45,605 bases of DNA from Frankia sp. AgB32 (lineage in GTDB: Bacteria > Actinomycetota > Actinomycetes > Frankiales > Frankiaceae). A program made the position numbers and the translations under genes. Below, one piece after another: positions 8,421 through 16,958 of this stretch. The stretch covers positions 51,457 through 97,061 of the forward strand of contig NZ_JALKFX010000008.1 in assembly GCF_023243045.1 (NCBI RefSeq). Reading direction: 5' to 3'. The notes under the pieces are model-generated. The model ran no database searches, was not told where the DNA came from, and saw only the letters and a list, made by a program, of their open reading frames with translations. Positions within the stretch are counted from its first letter, which is position 1; each line of letters opens with the position of its first letter.

Positions 8421-9356
8421 ATGACGGGGCAGCTCGGGACCGACCTGGAACCAGGAACCAGCCGGGTGCCAGAACCCGCCCAGGACGCGCACCAGCAGCT
8501 CGCGCACCGCAGCCGCGCGCAGACGAGAGTGCGCTGGGAACTCCTTCGCAATCTCGTCCGCAAGGACCTGAAGGTCAAGTACAAGGGTTCGACGCTGGGC
8601 TTCGCCTGGTCGCTGGCAAATCCGTTGCTCCTGCTCGTCGTCTACACCTTCGTCTTTCAGATCGTGCTGAAGTCGGGAATTCCCCGGTTCGGCATTTACC
8701 TGATGTCCGGCCTGCTGATCTGGAACGCGTTCTCCGGGAGTGTCTCCGCGGCGTGCGGCGCCGTCGTGGCGAATGCGAACCTGGTCAAGAAGGTGCGCTT
8801 CCCGCTTGCTGTCCTGCCGCTGTCCGCGGTCGGGTTCGCCGCCGTGCACTTCATGCTCCAGCTGGTCGTTCTGTTCGCGGTCATCCTGATCATCGGCTAT
8901 CCGCTGATCGGGCCCGACCTGCTGCTCGTCCTGCCTGCCGGGGCAGTCGCCCTGACCTTCACGGTCGCGCTGTCGCTGCTGGTCAGCGCACTCAACGTGC
9001 GCTATCGCGACACCGCCCACCTGCTCGACGTGGCGCTGCTGGCCTGGTTCTGGCTGAACCCGATGGTCTACGCGTTCGGCCTCATCCAGGCCAAGCTGCA
9101 CGAATGGACCTGGGTTTACCTGTTGAACCCCATGGCGGTGGTGGTCATCACGTTCCAGCGGGCGATCTACCACCTGCCCGCGGGTTACCACCCACCACCG
9201 GGCAGCTCCGCCAGTTCGGCGTCGGTTCTCGCGCATGACGAATACTCGTTCTACCTGGAACATCTCGCCGTGGCCGGAGCAATCTCGCTCGCCCTGTTGT
9301 GGATCGGGTTGTACGTCTTCCGCACGATGCAGGCGGATTTCGCCGAGGACCTGTAG
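8421..9356 (+). CDS. ABC-2 type polysaccharide export permease (TagG/Wzm family)
   Basis: A 311-residue integral membrane protein. The start chosen is ATG 8421, preceded by AGGAGG at 8411-8416; GTG 8379 is an alternative. A cytoplasmic N-terminus carries the family pattern LVRKDLKVKYKGSTLGFAWS, then about six membrane spans. The typical loop LNVRYRDTAHLL lies before the last spans. This is the membrane half of exporters that move lipid-linked glycans such as teichoic acid or O-antigen across the cytoplasmic membrane. Its ATPase partner is the next gene, 115 bases downstream, and glycosyltransferases follow in the same direction. The sequence does not reveal which glycan is carried. Confidence 0.92.
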   Translation: MTGQLGTDLEPGTSRVPEPAQDAHQQLAHRSRAQTRVRWELLRNLVRKDLKVKYKGSTLGFAWSLANPLLLLVVYTFVFQIVLKSGIPRFGIYLMSGLLIWNAFSGSVSAACGAVVANANLVKKVRFPLAVLPLSAVGFAAVHFMLQLVVLFAVILIIGYPLIGPDLLLVLPAGAVALTFTVALSLLVSALNVRYRDTAHLLDVALLAWFWLNPMVYAFGLIQAKLHEWTWVYLLNPMAVVVITFQRAIYHLPAGYHPPPGSSASSASVLAHDEYSFYLEHLAVAGAISLALLWIGLYVFRTMQADFAEDL

Positions 9357-9364
9357 GCGAGGCC

Positions 9365-9398
9365 GTGGCGGTCCGAGCGGGAAAGCCTCCGCCGCCAC
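9365..9398 (+). other. Potential RNA hairpin between permease and ATPase genes
   Basis: GTGGCGG at 9365-9371 can pair with CCGCCAC at 9392-9398 around a 20-base loop, shortly after the permease stop. It lacks a U-tract, so it may be an intra-operon processing or attenuation hairpin rather than a terminator. Stems of this size also arise by chance in such GC-rich DNA. Confidence 0.3.
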
Positions 9399-9471
9399 GA
9401 GCCCCGGAGCCAGCCCGCCGAACGCGGTGCGATCATGGCAGGACGCCCCCGGCGGCCAGCAAGGAGTTGTA

Positions 9472-10896
9472 GTGGCCCGACACTCGTCCGCGTACCAGCG
9501 CGGCTCGTCATTCCCGACTGGCGCCGGCTCTTCGGCCGGCACCGCACCCTCGGCCGGCACCGCACCCTCGACCAGCACCGCACCCTCGGCCGGCACCGCA
9601 CCCTCGGCCGGCGCCGGCTCGCTGTCCGGCGCCGGCACCCTGGCTGGCGCGCTGGCCCAGGGCGGCCGGATCGCCACCGCCGGGTCGCCGACCCCGCCAG
9701 GTCCGGTCGAACCCGGGCCGGACTCGGCCGTGGTGATCAGGGGCGCCGGAATCACCAAGCGGTTCGTCTCGTACCACAACCGGGCCACCAGCCTGAAGGA
9801 ACGGTTCGTCCGTCGGGGCGGACCCGCCGGCGACGACTTCTGGGCACTGCGCGACATCGACGTGACGATCGGGCGCGGCCAGACGGTGGGCCTCGCCGGC
9901 GCGAACGGGTCGGGGAAGTCCACCCTGCTCAAGGTGCTCGCCGGCATCCTGCGCCCGACCAGCGGGACCGTGGCCGTGCAGGGCCGGATCGCGTCGCTGC
10001 TGGAGCTTGGCGCCGGGTTCAACGGCGAGCTGTCCGGCCGGGACAACGTCTACCTCAACGCCTCCCTGCTCGGACTGTCCAGGCGGGAGATCGACCACCT
10101 GTTCGACTCGATCGTCGACTTCGCCGAGCTGCGACACAAGATCGACGACGACGTGAAGCACTACTCCTCCGGCCAGTACGTCCGCCTCGGCTTCGCCGTC
10201 GCCGTGCACGTCGACCCGGACGTGCTGCTCGTCGACGAGGTGCTGGCGGTCGGCGACGAGGCGTTCCAGCGCAAGTGCCTGGCCAAGATCGCGGAGTTCC
10301 GCGCGCAGGGACGCACGATCCTGTTCGTCACCCACTCCCTCGACCTCATCGAGAGCATGTGCGACCGGGTCCTGGTCCTGGAGTCCGGCTCCCTGATCTA
10401 CGACGGGCAGCCCGCCGTCGGCACCAAGCTGCTGCGCCAGAAACTGGGCAGCCTGCCCAGCGAGGGGCCGGTGGACTGGCAGTTCGCCACCGTCCGCCCG
10501 CAGGCGGTGACCTTCGCCACGGAGCCAGGCGGCCCGCTGATGGTGCAGTACAACCCGGACGAGCGGCTGACCGTGAGCGTCGAACTCGACGTCACCGAGG
10601 GCGCGCCCGAGCGCGTCTACCTGCACGCCTACATCGTGGGGCAGGAGGAGGTGCCGATCTGGATGATGGAGTCGCCGGCCGGCGGGTTCCGCGTCGGGCC
10701 GGGCCGGCACATCGTCGACTTCACCGTGCCGCACCTGCCCGAGCTGCTCGGGGCGTTCGCCGTCAAGGTGCACGTCTCGGACGCCGCCACCGGTGCTCCG
10801 GTGACGACCAGGCGCTTCGAGGAGCTGTTCGGCGTCAGCGGTTCGCAGGCGGACGGGCTTCTCAAGGTCGACTACGAGGCGAGGCTGCGGGGATGA
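9472..10896 (+). CDS. ABC transporter ATP-binding protein (TagH/Wzt family) with C-terminal beta domain
   Basis: A 474-residue protein starting at GTG 9472, after AAGGAG at 9461-9466; the frame stays open further upstream but without a comparable ribosome site. Residues about 1-80 are low-complexity with Ala/Thr/Ser/Gly repeats. The ATPase domain shows Walker A GANGSGKST (about 143-151), the signature SSGQYVRLGF (about 231-240) and Walker B VLLVDEVLAVGD (about 253-264). After about residue 330 a beta-rich domain follows, placed and sized like the Wzt C-terminal domain. In Wzt that domain recognises the non-reducing end of the glycan. The stop overlaps the next gene by ATGA. It should power glycan export with the permease upstream. 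Confidence 0.92.
   Translation: MARHSSAYQRGSSFPTGAGSSAGTAPSAGTAPSTSTAPSAGTAPSAGAGSLSGAGTLAGALAQGGRIATAGSPTPPGPVEPGPDSAVVIRGAGITKRFVSYHNRATSLKERFVRRGGPAGDDFWALRDIDVTIGRGQTVGLAGANGSGKSTLLKVLAGILRPTSGTVAVQGRIASLLELGAGFNGELSGRDNVYLNASLLGLSRREIDHLFDSIVDFAELRHKIDDDVKHYSSGQYVRLGFAVAVHVDPDVLLVDEVLAVGDEAFQRKCLAKIAEFRAQGRTILFVTHSLDLIESMCDRVLVLESGSLIYDGQPAVGTKLLRQKLGSLPSEGPVDWQFATVRPQAVTFATEPGGPLMVQYNPDERLTVSVELDVTEGAPERVYLHAYIVGQEEVPIWMMESPAGGFRVGPGRHIVDFTVPHLPELLGAFAVKVHVSDAATGAPVTTRRFEELFGVSGSQADGLLKVDYEARLRG
9532..9621 (+). repeat. 18-nt tandem repeat in the ATPase N-terminus, five units
   Basis: Four units close to tcggccggcaccgcaccc and a fifth, diverged one encode the SAGTAP-type repeats. They are in frame and lie before the ATPase domain, so length changes would alter only the linker. 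Confidence 0.85.
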
Positions 10897-12371
10897 CGGA
10901 ACAGGCGGGGACAACCGGTCCGGCGGCGAGGCGCCCCCCGGACGAACCAGTGACGGCGGCCGACGTGACGGCAGCCGGCTCCGCGGTGCGGGGTCCCGGC
11001 GGCGGACCGGCGGAGCCGTACGCGACCGTTGTGATCGTCAACTGGAACGGCGCTCATTTGCTGCCCGCCTGCCTCGATGGCATCGCCAAGCAGGAGACCG
11101 GCTTCGCCTTCCAGACCTGGGTCGTCGACAACGCGTCGTCGGACGGCTCCCGGGAGCTGCTGGCCGAGCGGTACCCGTGGGTGCGCGTCGTGGCCTCGGA
11201 TCGCAACCTCGGCTTCGCCGGCGGCAACAACCTGGCCCTTCGCCAGGTCAGCACCCCGTACGCGGTGCTGGTGAACAACGACGCGATCCCCGAGCCGACC
11301 TGGCTCGCGGCGCTGCTGGCGCCGTTCGCCGAGCCCGGCGGCCGGCATCTGGGCGCCACCACCGGCAAGGTCGTGTTCCTGCCGCGGTTCCTGCGGATCC
11401 GGCTGCACACGCCGACCTTCGTCCCGGGACCGCACGACTCCCGCGACCTCGGCGTCCGGGTCTCCTCGGTCACCGTCGACGGGCGCGAGACGCTGCGCGA
11501 GGTCCTGTGGGAGAAACTCACCTACGGCGCCGAGGGACCGGCGAAGGCCCCCTACTTCTGGACCCGCGGGGAGGGCGAGCTGTGCGTGCCCATCCCCGAC
11601 GGTGGACCGGTCACCCTCGGGTTCACCTGGGCGGCGGAGTCGCGCAAGCAGGTCACGCTGAGCTGGGACGGCCCGACCGGCCCGGGCGGCGGCGGCCGCG
11701 CGGAGCTCGCCGTCGGACCGGAGTCGACCACCGTGACGGTCACCGTCGGCGGTGAGGCCCCCCGGGTCGACGTGATCAACAATGTCGGCGGCATCGTGCT
11801 GGTCGACGGCTACGGCGCCGACCGCGGCTACCAGCAGGTCGACACCGGACAGTTCGACCAGCCGGAGGACGTCTTCACCGCCTGCGGCAACGGGATGGCC
11901 ATCCGCGCCTCCCTCGGCCATGAGCTGGGCTGGTTCGACGACGCGTTCTTCCTCTACTACGAGGACACCGACCTGTCCTGGCGGATCCGGGCCCGCGGCA
12001 ACGCCATCCGATACGTGCCGGGGGCGGTGCTGCGCCACATCCACTCGGCGTCGAGCGTCGAATGGTCGCCGCTGTTCGTGTTCCACACCGACCGCAACCG
12101 CCTGCTGATGCTCACCAAGGACGCGACAGCCACGCTCGCGCTGTCCGCGGTGGTGCGCTACCCGGTGACGACGGCCTCCATCGCCGTGCGCACGCTGCGC
12201 CAGGCGTGGCAGGCGCGCAGCCGGCCGGCGGTGCGCCCGACGCTGCTGCGCCTGCGGGTGATCGGCTCCTACCTGCGACTGCTGCCCACCATGCTGCGCG
12301 CGCGCCACGAGTTCGGTGCCGCAGCCACCGAACGGCGGGCGAGCCTGCAGAGCTGGCTGGTCGGCCGATGA
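10893..12371 (+). CDS. GT2-family glycosyltransferase with an inserted beta-rich segment
   Basis: A 492-residue protein starting at ATG 10893, overlapping the ATPase stop by ATGA. The GT-A fold starts with VVIVNWNGA near residue 46. VVDNASSDGS follows near 78 and LVNNDA, in place of the usual DxD, near 127. Then come CGNGMAIR (about 329) and the acceptor-side EDTDLSWR (about 357), typical of rhamnosyl- and related transferases. Between these halves, residues about 215-300 form an extra segment rich in beta-strand residues (Thr, Val, Gly, Trp), which ordinary GT2 enzymes lack. The C-terminus is basic and may sit on the membrane. Its role would be to add one sugar to the glycan exported by the neighbouring ABC transporter; donor and linkage are unknown. 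Confidence 0.9.
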   Translation: MTEQAGTTGPAARRPPDEPVTAADVTAAGSAVRGPGGGPAEPYATVVIVNWNGAHLLPACLDGIAKQETGFAFQTWVVDNASSDGSRELLAERYPWVRVVASDRNLGFAGGNNLALRQVSTPYAVLVNNDAIPEPTWLAALLAPFAEPGGRHLGATTGKVVFLPRFLRIRLHTPTFVPGPHDSRDLGVRVSSVTVDGRETLREVLWEKLTYGAEGPAKAPYFWTRGEGELCVPIPDGGPVTLGFTWAAESRKQVTLSWDGPTGPGGGGRAELAVGPESTTVTVTVGGEAPRVDVINNVGGIVLVDGYGADRGYQQVDTGQFDQPEDVFTACGNGMAIRASLGHELGWFDDAFFLYYEDTDLSWRIRARGNAIRYVPGAVLRHIHSASSVEWSPLFVFHTDRNRLLMLTKDATATLALSAVVRYPVTTASIAVRTLRQAWQARSRPAVRPTLLRLRVIGSYLRLLPTMLRARHEFGAAATERRASLQSWLVGR

Positions 12372-14011
12372 GCACCGACGCGGCGCCTGCTTCCGAGCCG
12401 GGGACGTTCGAGCCCACGGGGACGTCCACGCCGGCGGCGGGGGCCGAGCGGCCGGCGCGCGGGGTCCGGGCCGCGGTCTACAACCGGTTCTGGCATTCCA
12501 TGGGCGGCGGCGAGCGCCACAACGGCATGATCGCCCAGGTGCTGGCGGCCCACGGCGCCGACGTCGACATCCTCGGGCACTCCGAGGTCGACCTCGACCA
12601 GGTCGGCAGCCACCTCGGCCTCGACCTCACCGGCTGCCGCTACGTGCGGCTGCCGGACCGGGGCGAGGAGGACGTCGCCGCGCGCTCCGCCGGCTACGAC
12701 CTGTTCGTCAACGGCTCGTACATGAGCCGCATCGAGCCGCAGTCCCGCCGCTCGGCGTACCTGTGCTTCTTCCCGACGCCGTTCGACCACGACATGGCGC
12801 CGTGGCGCAAGGCCGCGGTGCGCACCGCCGGGCCACTGCTGCGCGGAATTCGTCCCGCGGTGAGCTTCGGCCAGGGCTGGTACCCGCCGGAAGGCGGCCG
12901 TCGGCGCCAGTGGACCTGGACGAACGGCAACGGCATCCTCGCCGTCAGCCCCGGCGAGCGCCGCACGCTGCGGGCCGACCTCGGCCGTCCCGGGGCGCCC
13001 GGCGGCACGTCGCTGCGTGTCCTCGACGCCGCCGGCGACGTGCTCGCGAAACTGGAGATCGGTCCGGACTTCGCCCCGTTCGAGGTGCCGCTGCCGCCGT
13101 CGGCCGAAGGCACCGAGCTCACCCTGGTCAGCGACGCGTTCTCGCCGGGTGCGGCGGACGTGCGGGAACTCGGGGTGGCGGTGAGCCGCCCGCGGGTCAC
13201 CGACGGCGGGGAGGGGCCGATCGCCCGGCTGCCGCTGCGTTTCCCCTGGCTGCTGCGGGACCCGGCCGACCTCGGTCATCTCGATGACTACGACGTGATC
13301 ATGGCGAACTCGCAGTTCACCCGCGGCTGGATCGGCCGGCTGTGGAAGCGGGACGCCGACGTGCTGTTCCCGCCGATCCAGGTCGACCGCCTGCATCCGG
13401 AGCCGGTGCGCGAACGGGCCGTCATCACCGTGGGGCGCTTCTTCCTGCCGGGCCTCGGGCACGCCAAGCGCCAGCTGGAGATGGTCCAGTGGTTCGGCGA
13501 GCTGTCCCGCGCCGGGGAGCTGCCCGGCTGGAGCATGCACGTCGTCGGCGGCTGCGAGGACTCCCAACTGCCCTACCTGGAGCAGGTTCGCGCCGCCGGC
13601 GCGGGGCTGCCGGTGCACCTGCATCCCAACGCCCCGCGGGCCGAGGTGGAACAGCTGCTGTCGACCAGTTCGGTGTTCTGGTCGGCGACCGGCTACGGCG
13701 AGGACGACCGCCGCCGGCCCTGGACCGCCGAGCACTTCGGGATGACCACCGTCGAGGCGATGGCCGGCGGCTGCGTGCCCGTCGTCATCGACCGGGCCGG
13801 GCAGCGGGAGATCGTGCGGCACGGCATCGACGGCTACCGGTGGACCGCTCCGGACCAGGTCGCGTTCTTCACCCGGCGGCTCGCCGCCGAGGACGGCCTG
13901 CGCGGCCGCCTCGCCGCCGCGGCGACCGAGCGGGCCGGCGCGTTCTCCGACGCCGCGTTCGCCCGCCAGTGGCTGGACATCGCGGTGCGCCACCGGTTGT
14001 ACCAGCCCTGA
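12368..14011 (+). CDS. GT4-family glycosyltransferase with an inserted beta-rich domain
   Basis: A 547-residue protein starting at ATG 12368, with a four-base ATGA overlap with the previous gene. The N-terminal lobe begins AAVYNRFWHSMGGGERH, typical of GT-B enzymes. Residues about 170-280 are an insert that starts GWYPPEG and reads as repeated beta strands, resembling glycan-binding sandwich domains found in other polysaccharide proteins. The GT4 catalytic lobe follows: VITVGRFF near 351 and the donor-site motif EHFGMTTVEAM near 455, with the paired Glu residues of retaining GT4 enzymes. It probably transfers a nucleotide sugar to the same glycan as its neighbours. Both this gene and the preceding GT2 gene carry extra beta-rich segments, which is unusual. 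Confidence 0.9.
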   Translation: MSTDAAPASEPGTFEPTGTSTPAAGAERPARGVRAAVYNRFWHSMGGGERHNGMIAQVLAAHGADVDILGHSEVDLDQVGSHLGLDLTGCRYVRLPDRGEEDVAARSAGYDLFVNGSYMSRIEPQSRRSAYLCFFPTPFDHDMAPWRKAAVRTAGPLLRGIRPAVSFGQGWYPPEGGRRRQWTWTNGNGILAVSPGERRTLRADLGRPGAPGGTSLRVLDAAGDVLAKLEIGPDFAPFEVPLPPSAEGTELTLVSDAFSPGAADVRELGVAVSRPRVTDGGEGPIARLPLRFPWLLRDPADLGHLDDYDVIMANSQFTRGWIGRLWKRDADVLFPPIQVDRLHPEPVRERAVITVGRFFLPGLGHAKRQLEMVQWFGELSRAGELPGWSMHVVGGCEDSQLPYLEQVRAAGAGLPVHLHPNAPRAEVEQLLSTSSVFWSATGYGEDDRRRPWTAEHFGMTTVEAMAGGCVPVVIDRAGQREIVRHGIDGYRWTAPDQVAFFTRRLAAEDGLRGRLAAAATERAGAFSDAAFARQWLDIAVRHRLYQP

Positions 14012-14048
14012 GCCGACCGCGGCCGTGACCGAGAGCGAGGCTGGCCGG

Positions 14049-15374
14049 ATGGACGTGACACGCGCAGCCGGCCCGCCCGCGGGCGGGCGCCGGACGACGA
14101 TCGTGCTCGACGGCACCCCGCTGCTCGGGCGCCGCACCGGCGTCGGCCGCTACACCGAGCATCTGCTCGCCGGGCTCGCCCGCCTCGCCGCCGCCGCCGC
14201 CGACGCCGGTGGCGGTGGTGGCGGTGGTGGCGGTGGTGGTCCGGCCGACGGCGGTGGCGCGGCCGCGTCGTGGGACCTGGCCGCGACCGCCTTCACCTGG
14301 CGCGGGCTGGACGAGCTCGCCGGCAGCCTTCCGCCGGGCGTCCGGGTGGCGGCCCGGCGGGCACCGGCGCGGCTGCTGCACGAGACGTGGATCCGCGGGG
14401 AACACCCGCCGGTCGAATGGCTGACCGGGCCCGCGGACGTGGTGCACGGCACCAACTTCGTGCTCCCGCCGCTACGCCGGGCCCGCGGCGTCGTCACCGT
14501 CCACGACCTGTCCTACCTGCGCACCCCGGACACGGTGAGCGCCGCGTCGGCGCGTTACAGCGACCTGGTGCCCCGCGGGCTGCGGCGCGCGTCCGCCGTA
14601 CTCACCCCGAGCCGGGCCGTGGCCGACGAGGTGATCAGCGCCTACCGGCTCGACCCGGCGCTGGTCACCCCGACCCCGCTCGGCGTGGACGACGCCTGGT
14701 TCGGCACCGCCGTGCCGACGGCGGCCTGGCGGCGCGAGCACGGCCTGCCCGAGCGGTACCTGCTGTTCGTCGGCTCGGTCGAACCGCGCAAGAACCTGCC
14801 GGTCCTGCTGGAGGCCGTCCGCCGGTTGCACGCCGCGAGGCTCGGCGCGCCGCCGCTGGTCCTCGTCGGGCCGCCCGGCTGGGGGCCGACCCTCGACCTC
14901 GCCGGGCTACCGGCGGGCAGCGTGATCACCGCCGGTTACCTCGACGCCGACCGGCTGCGGGCCACCGTCGCGGGTGCCAGCGTGCTGTGCTTCCCGTCCC
15001 GGTACGAAGGTTTCGGGCTACCGCCCCTGGAGGCGCTGGCCGCCGGCGTCCCGGTCGTCGCCGCCGACATCCCGACCGTGCGGGAGGTCGTCGGGGAGCT
15101 CCTCGCCGTTCCCGAGGGGGCCGGGGCTGGAGCCGGGCCGGGCGGTGCCGACCGGGGCGCGGTGGTGACCGCCGCCCGCGCCGGCAGTCCCGTCCGCCTG
15201 GTCCGGCAGGCGGATCGGAACTCCTTCGCCGACGAACTCGCCGAGGCGATCATCAACCTGCTCGAAGACCCCGGCGACGCCGACGCCGGCCGCCGGCACG
15301 CCCGGTCCTTCACCTGGCGGCGCACCGCGGAGCTGACCGCGGCCGTCTACCGCCGGGTCGCCGAGTCGGCCTAG
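14049..15374 (+). CDS. GT4-family glycosyltransferase
   Basis: A 441-residue protein from ATG 14049 (GAGG eight bases upstream); GTG 14025 would add eight residues. The GT-B N-lobe starts IVLDGTPLLGRRTGVGRYTEHLL. It is interrupted by a run of eleven Gly residues coded by GGT/GGC repeats, probably a surface loop. The C-lobe shows LLFVGSVEPRKNLPVLLEAV and the donor motif PSRYEGFGLPPLEALAAG, typical of mannosyl- and rhamnosyl-transferases of the WbpY/MtfB kind. It lies 37 bases after the previous glycosyltransferase and probably ends the operon. Its last 357 bases are also covered, antisense, by the open frame of the converging membrane-protein gene. Confidence 0.9.
   Translation: MDVTRAAGPPAGGRRTTIVLDGTPLLGRRTGVGRYTEHLLAGLARLAAAAADAGGGGGGGGGGGPADGGGAAASWDLAATAFTWRGLDELAGSLPPGVRVAARRAPARLLHETWIRGEHPPVEWLTGPADVVHGTNFVLPPLRRARGVVTVHDLSYLRTPDTVSAASARYSDLVPRGLRRASAVLTPSRAVADEVISAYRLDPALVTPTPLGVDDAWFGTAVPTAAWRREHGLPERYLLFVGSVEPRKNLPVLLEAVRRLHAARLGAPPLVLVGPPGWGPTLDLAGLPAGSVITAGYLDADRLRATVAGASVLCFPSRYEGFGLPPLEALAAGVPVVAADIPTVREVVGELLAVPEGAGAGAGPGGADRGAVVTAARAGSPVRLVRQADRNSFADELAEAIINLLEDPGDADAGRRHARSFTWRRTAELTAAVYRRVAESA
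14208..14240 (+). repeat. Gly-codon tract of 9-nt GGTGGCGGT units in a glycosyltransferase gene
   Basis: Eleven consecutive Gly codons built from a 9-nt unit repeated about 3.5 times. Slippage by whole units keeps the frame, so it would vary loop length rather than switch the gene off. Confidence 0.8.
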
Positions 15375-16958
15375 CGCGACGGCGAGCAGCACGACGCCGA
15401 CGGCCGCGGCGGCGGCGAGCACGCCCAGACCGATCCGCGGCGAGCCGGGCCCGGCCAACGCCCAGGAGGCACGCAGCCGCCCGGCGAGACCGAGCGGGGC
15501 GAATCCGCGCTGCTTCCAGGCCACCTCCCGCCCGAGCAGTTCCACGGTGGCCACCGCCACCGCCACGACCGCGACGAGCAGCGGCGTCCCGCGCCATCGG
15601 CCAAGCGGCAGCGCCTGCCAGCCCGCGGCGGCGCCGACCGCGACCACCGGCACCATCGGCAGCAGGTACCGGGCGAACGGCGCCCCGCCCGCGGCGATGT
15701 ACCCGACGAACGTCGCGACCACCAGCAGACAGTGACCGACGACCAGCAGCCAGCTGAGGGCCGCGGCGGCCAGCCGGTGACGATCGCGGGGCCGACCCGA
15801 CGGCCGAGCCGCGGTGCGCTCGCGGCCCCGGCGGACCCCGGCTCGCAGGGCCGTCCCGACGAGACCGGCCGCGGCGACGACGGCCACGCCGACGACGATC
15901 TGCTCGACCTGCCCGGTGACCAGGCGCGGACGGCCGAACAGGCCACGGTAGGCCGACCACCACAGCCCACCGTCGGTGAGCAGGCGCTCCGGCGATCGCC
16001 GCGGCCCGGCGACCGGAAACATCTCGGCGATCCGCCCGGCCGCGGTCGGGTCGCCGTAGAGCCGGACGTTGCGCAGGTAGAACCAACCGACCGCGGCGGC
16101 GACCAGCGCGCACACGGCGCCAGCGGCCGCCGCGCCGCGCGCGAGGCGGCGCCCCGGTCCCCCGGAGGCGTGCAACGCGACGCCGGCCGCGACCGCGGGC
16201 AGCACGACCGCGAGGGCGACGGCGCCGCTCGCCCGGCTGGCCGGCGCGCCGACCGCGAACAGGACGAGCCCGACGATGATCCAGGGCCGCGGCCCCCGCC
16301 GGACCAGCGCGGCCGCGGCGGCGAGCAGGCCGGTGACCATGGCCGTGGCCAGCGCGTCGTTGTAGATCTGCCCGGCCGACGTCACGACCGCGCCGAGGAC
16401 CCCGACGAGCGCCGCAGCACCCACGGCGACCTCGGGCCGTCCGGGCAACAACACCCGGCCGAGGACGGCCGTGGCGACGAGCACGGCGAGCCCGAACGCG
16501 ACGTTGAGAACGCGGGCCGCCCGGAACCCCGCCCGCGGATGCCCCAGCGCCGTGCCAGCCCGCAGTGGCACCGCCTCCGCGGCGTAGAACAGCGGCGGAT
16601 GGTTGGCGGTGTAGACGAGATCGTAGTTCGACAGCGGCCGACCGAGCGCCACCCCGCACACCCGGTCCGCCCGCGCGTCCACCGCGGCTCGGGCCGCGGC
16701 CGGCCCGAGCCGACACCCGACCGGCAGGCCCGGCATCCCCGGCAACCGCGACCGCAGCGGCGTGTCGAGTTCGGGCAGGGAGCCGTGCGCGACCTCGAGC
16801 GCGTAGGCGGTGTGCTGAACCTCGTCGGCGCTGGCGAACGGAGGGAGGACCGCGGCGACGAGCAGGCCCAGCGAGCAGAAGATGAGGCCGGCGGCAGCGA
16901 CCCCGGCCACCAGCCAGCGCCGCGCGCAACGGGCGGGCCGCCGGCCGGCGTCGGTCAC
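15018..16958 (-). CDS. Multi-pass membrane protein, GT-C/DUF2142-like, with a long antisense C-terminal overlap
   Basis: A frame of 646 codons starting at GTG 16958, which overlaps the upstream gene's TGA (GTGA). It opens with a membrane span, then an outer loop with ADEVQHTAYALEVAHG and, further on, NHPPLFYAAE. These resemble the acidic first loop and HPP motif of GT-C or DUF2142 proteins that use polyprenyl-phosphate sugars. About ten more hydrophobic spans follow up to roughly position 15375. Beyond that the frame continues to 15018 through hydrophilic sequence lying antisense to the GT4 gene, and it looks non-conserved. A TAG in a neighbouring frame at 15371-15373 suggests the original stop was lost by an indel or that there is a sequencing error. 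Catalytic function is likely but not proven. Confidence 0.8.
   Translation of the reverse strand: MTDAGRRPARCARRWLVAGVAAAGLIFCSLGLLVAAVLPPFASADEVQHTAYALEVAHGSLPELDTPLRSRLPGMPGLPVGCRLGPAAARAAVDARADRVCGVALGRPLSNYDLVYTANHPPLFYAAEAVPLRAGTALGHPRAGFRAARVLNVAFGLAVLVATAVLGRVLLPGRPEVAVGAAALVGVLGAVVTSAGQIYNDALATAMVTGLLAAAAALVRRGPRPWIIVGLVLFAVGAPASRASGAVALAVVLPAVAAGVALHASGGPGRRLARGAAAAGAVCALVAAAVGWFYLRNVRLYGDPTAAGRIAEMFPVAGPRRSPERLLTDGGLWWSAYRGLFGRPRLVTGQVEQIVVGVAVVAAAGLVGTALRAGVRRGRERTAARPSGRPRDRHRLAAAALSWLLVVGHCLLVVATFVGYIAAGGAPFARYLLPMVPVVAVGAAAGWQALPLGRWRGTPLLVAVVAVAVATVELLGREVAWKQRGFAPLGLAGRLRASWALAGPGSPRIGLGVLAAAAAVGVVLLAVALGRLGDPAVDGRGQLRGAPPGEGPGVPAAGVGVAGVFEQVDDRLGEFVGEGVPIRLPDQADGTAGAGGGHHRAPVGTARPGSSPGPLGNGEELPDDLPHGRDVGGDDRDAGGQRLQGR

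Noticed and set aside
9435-10892. Upstream extension of the GT2 frame through the ATPase gene
   Set aside because: The extension is Arg-rich out-of-frame translation of the ATPase. The GT2 gene starts at the ATGA overlap at 10893.
14208-14240. Phase-variable switch in the GT4 gene
   Set aside because: The repeat unit is 9 nt and codes only Gly, so slippage keeps the frame; on/off switching is not expected.
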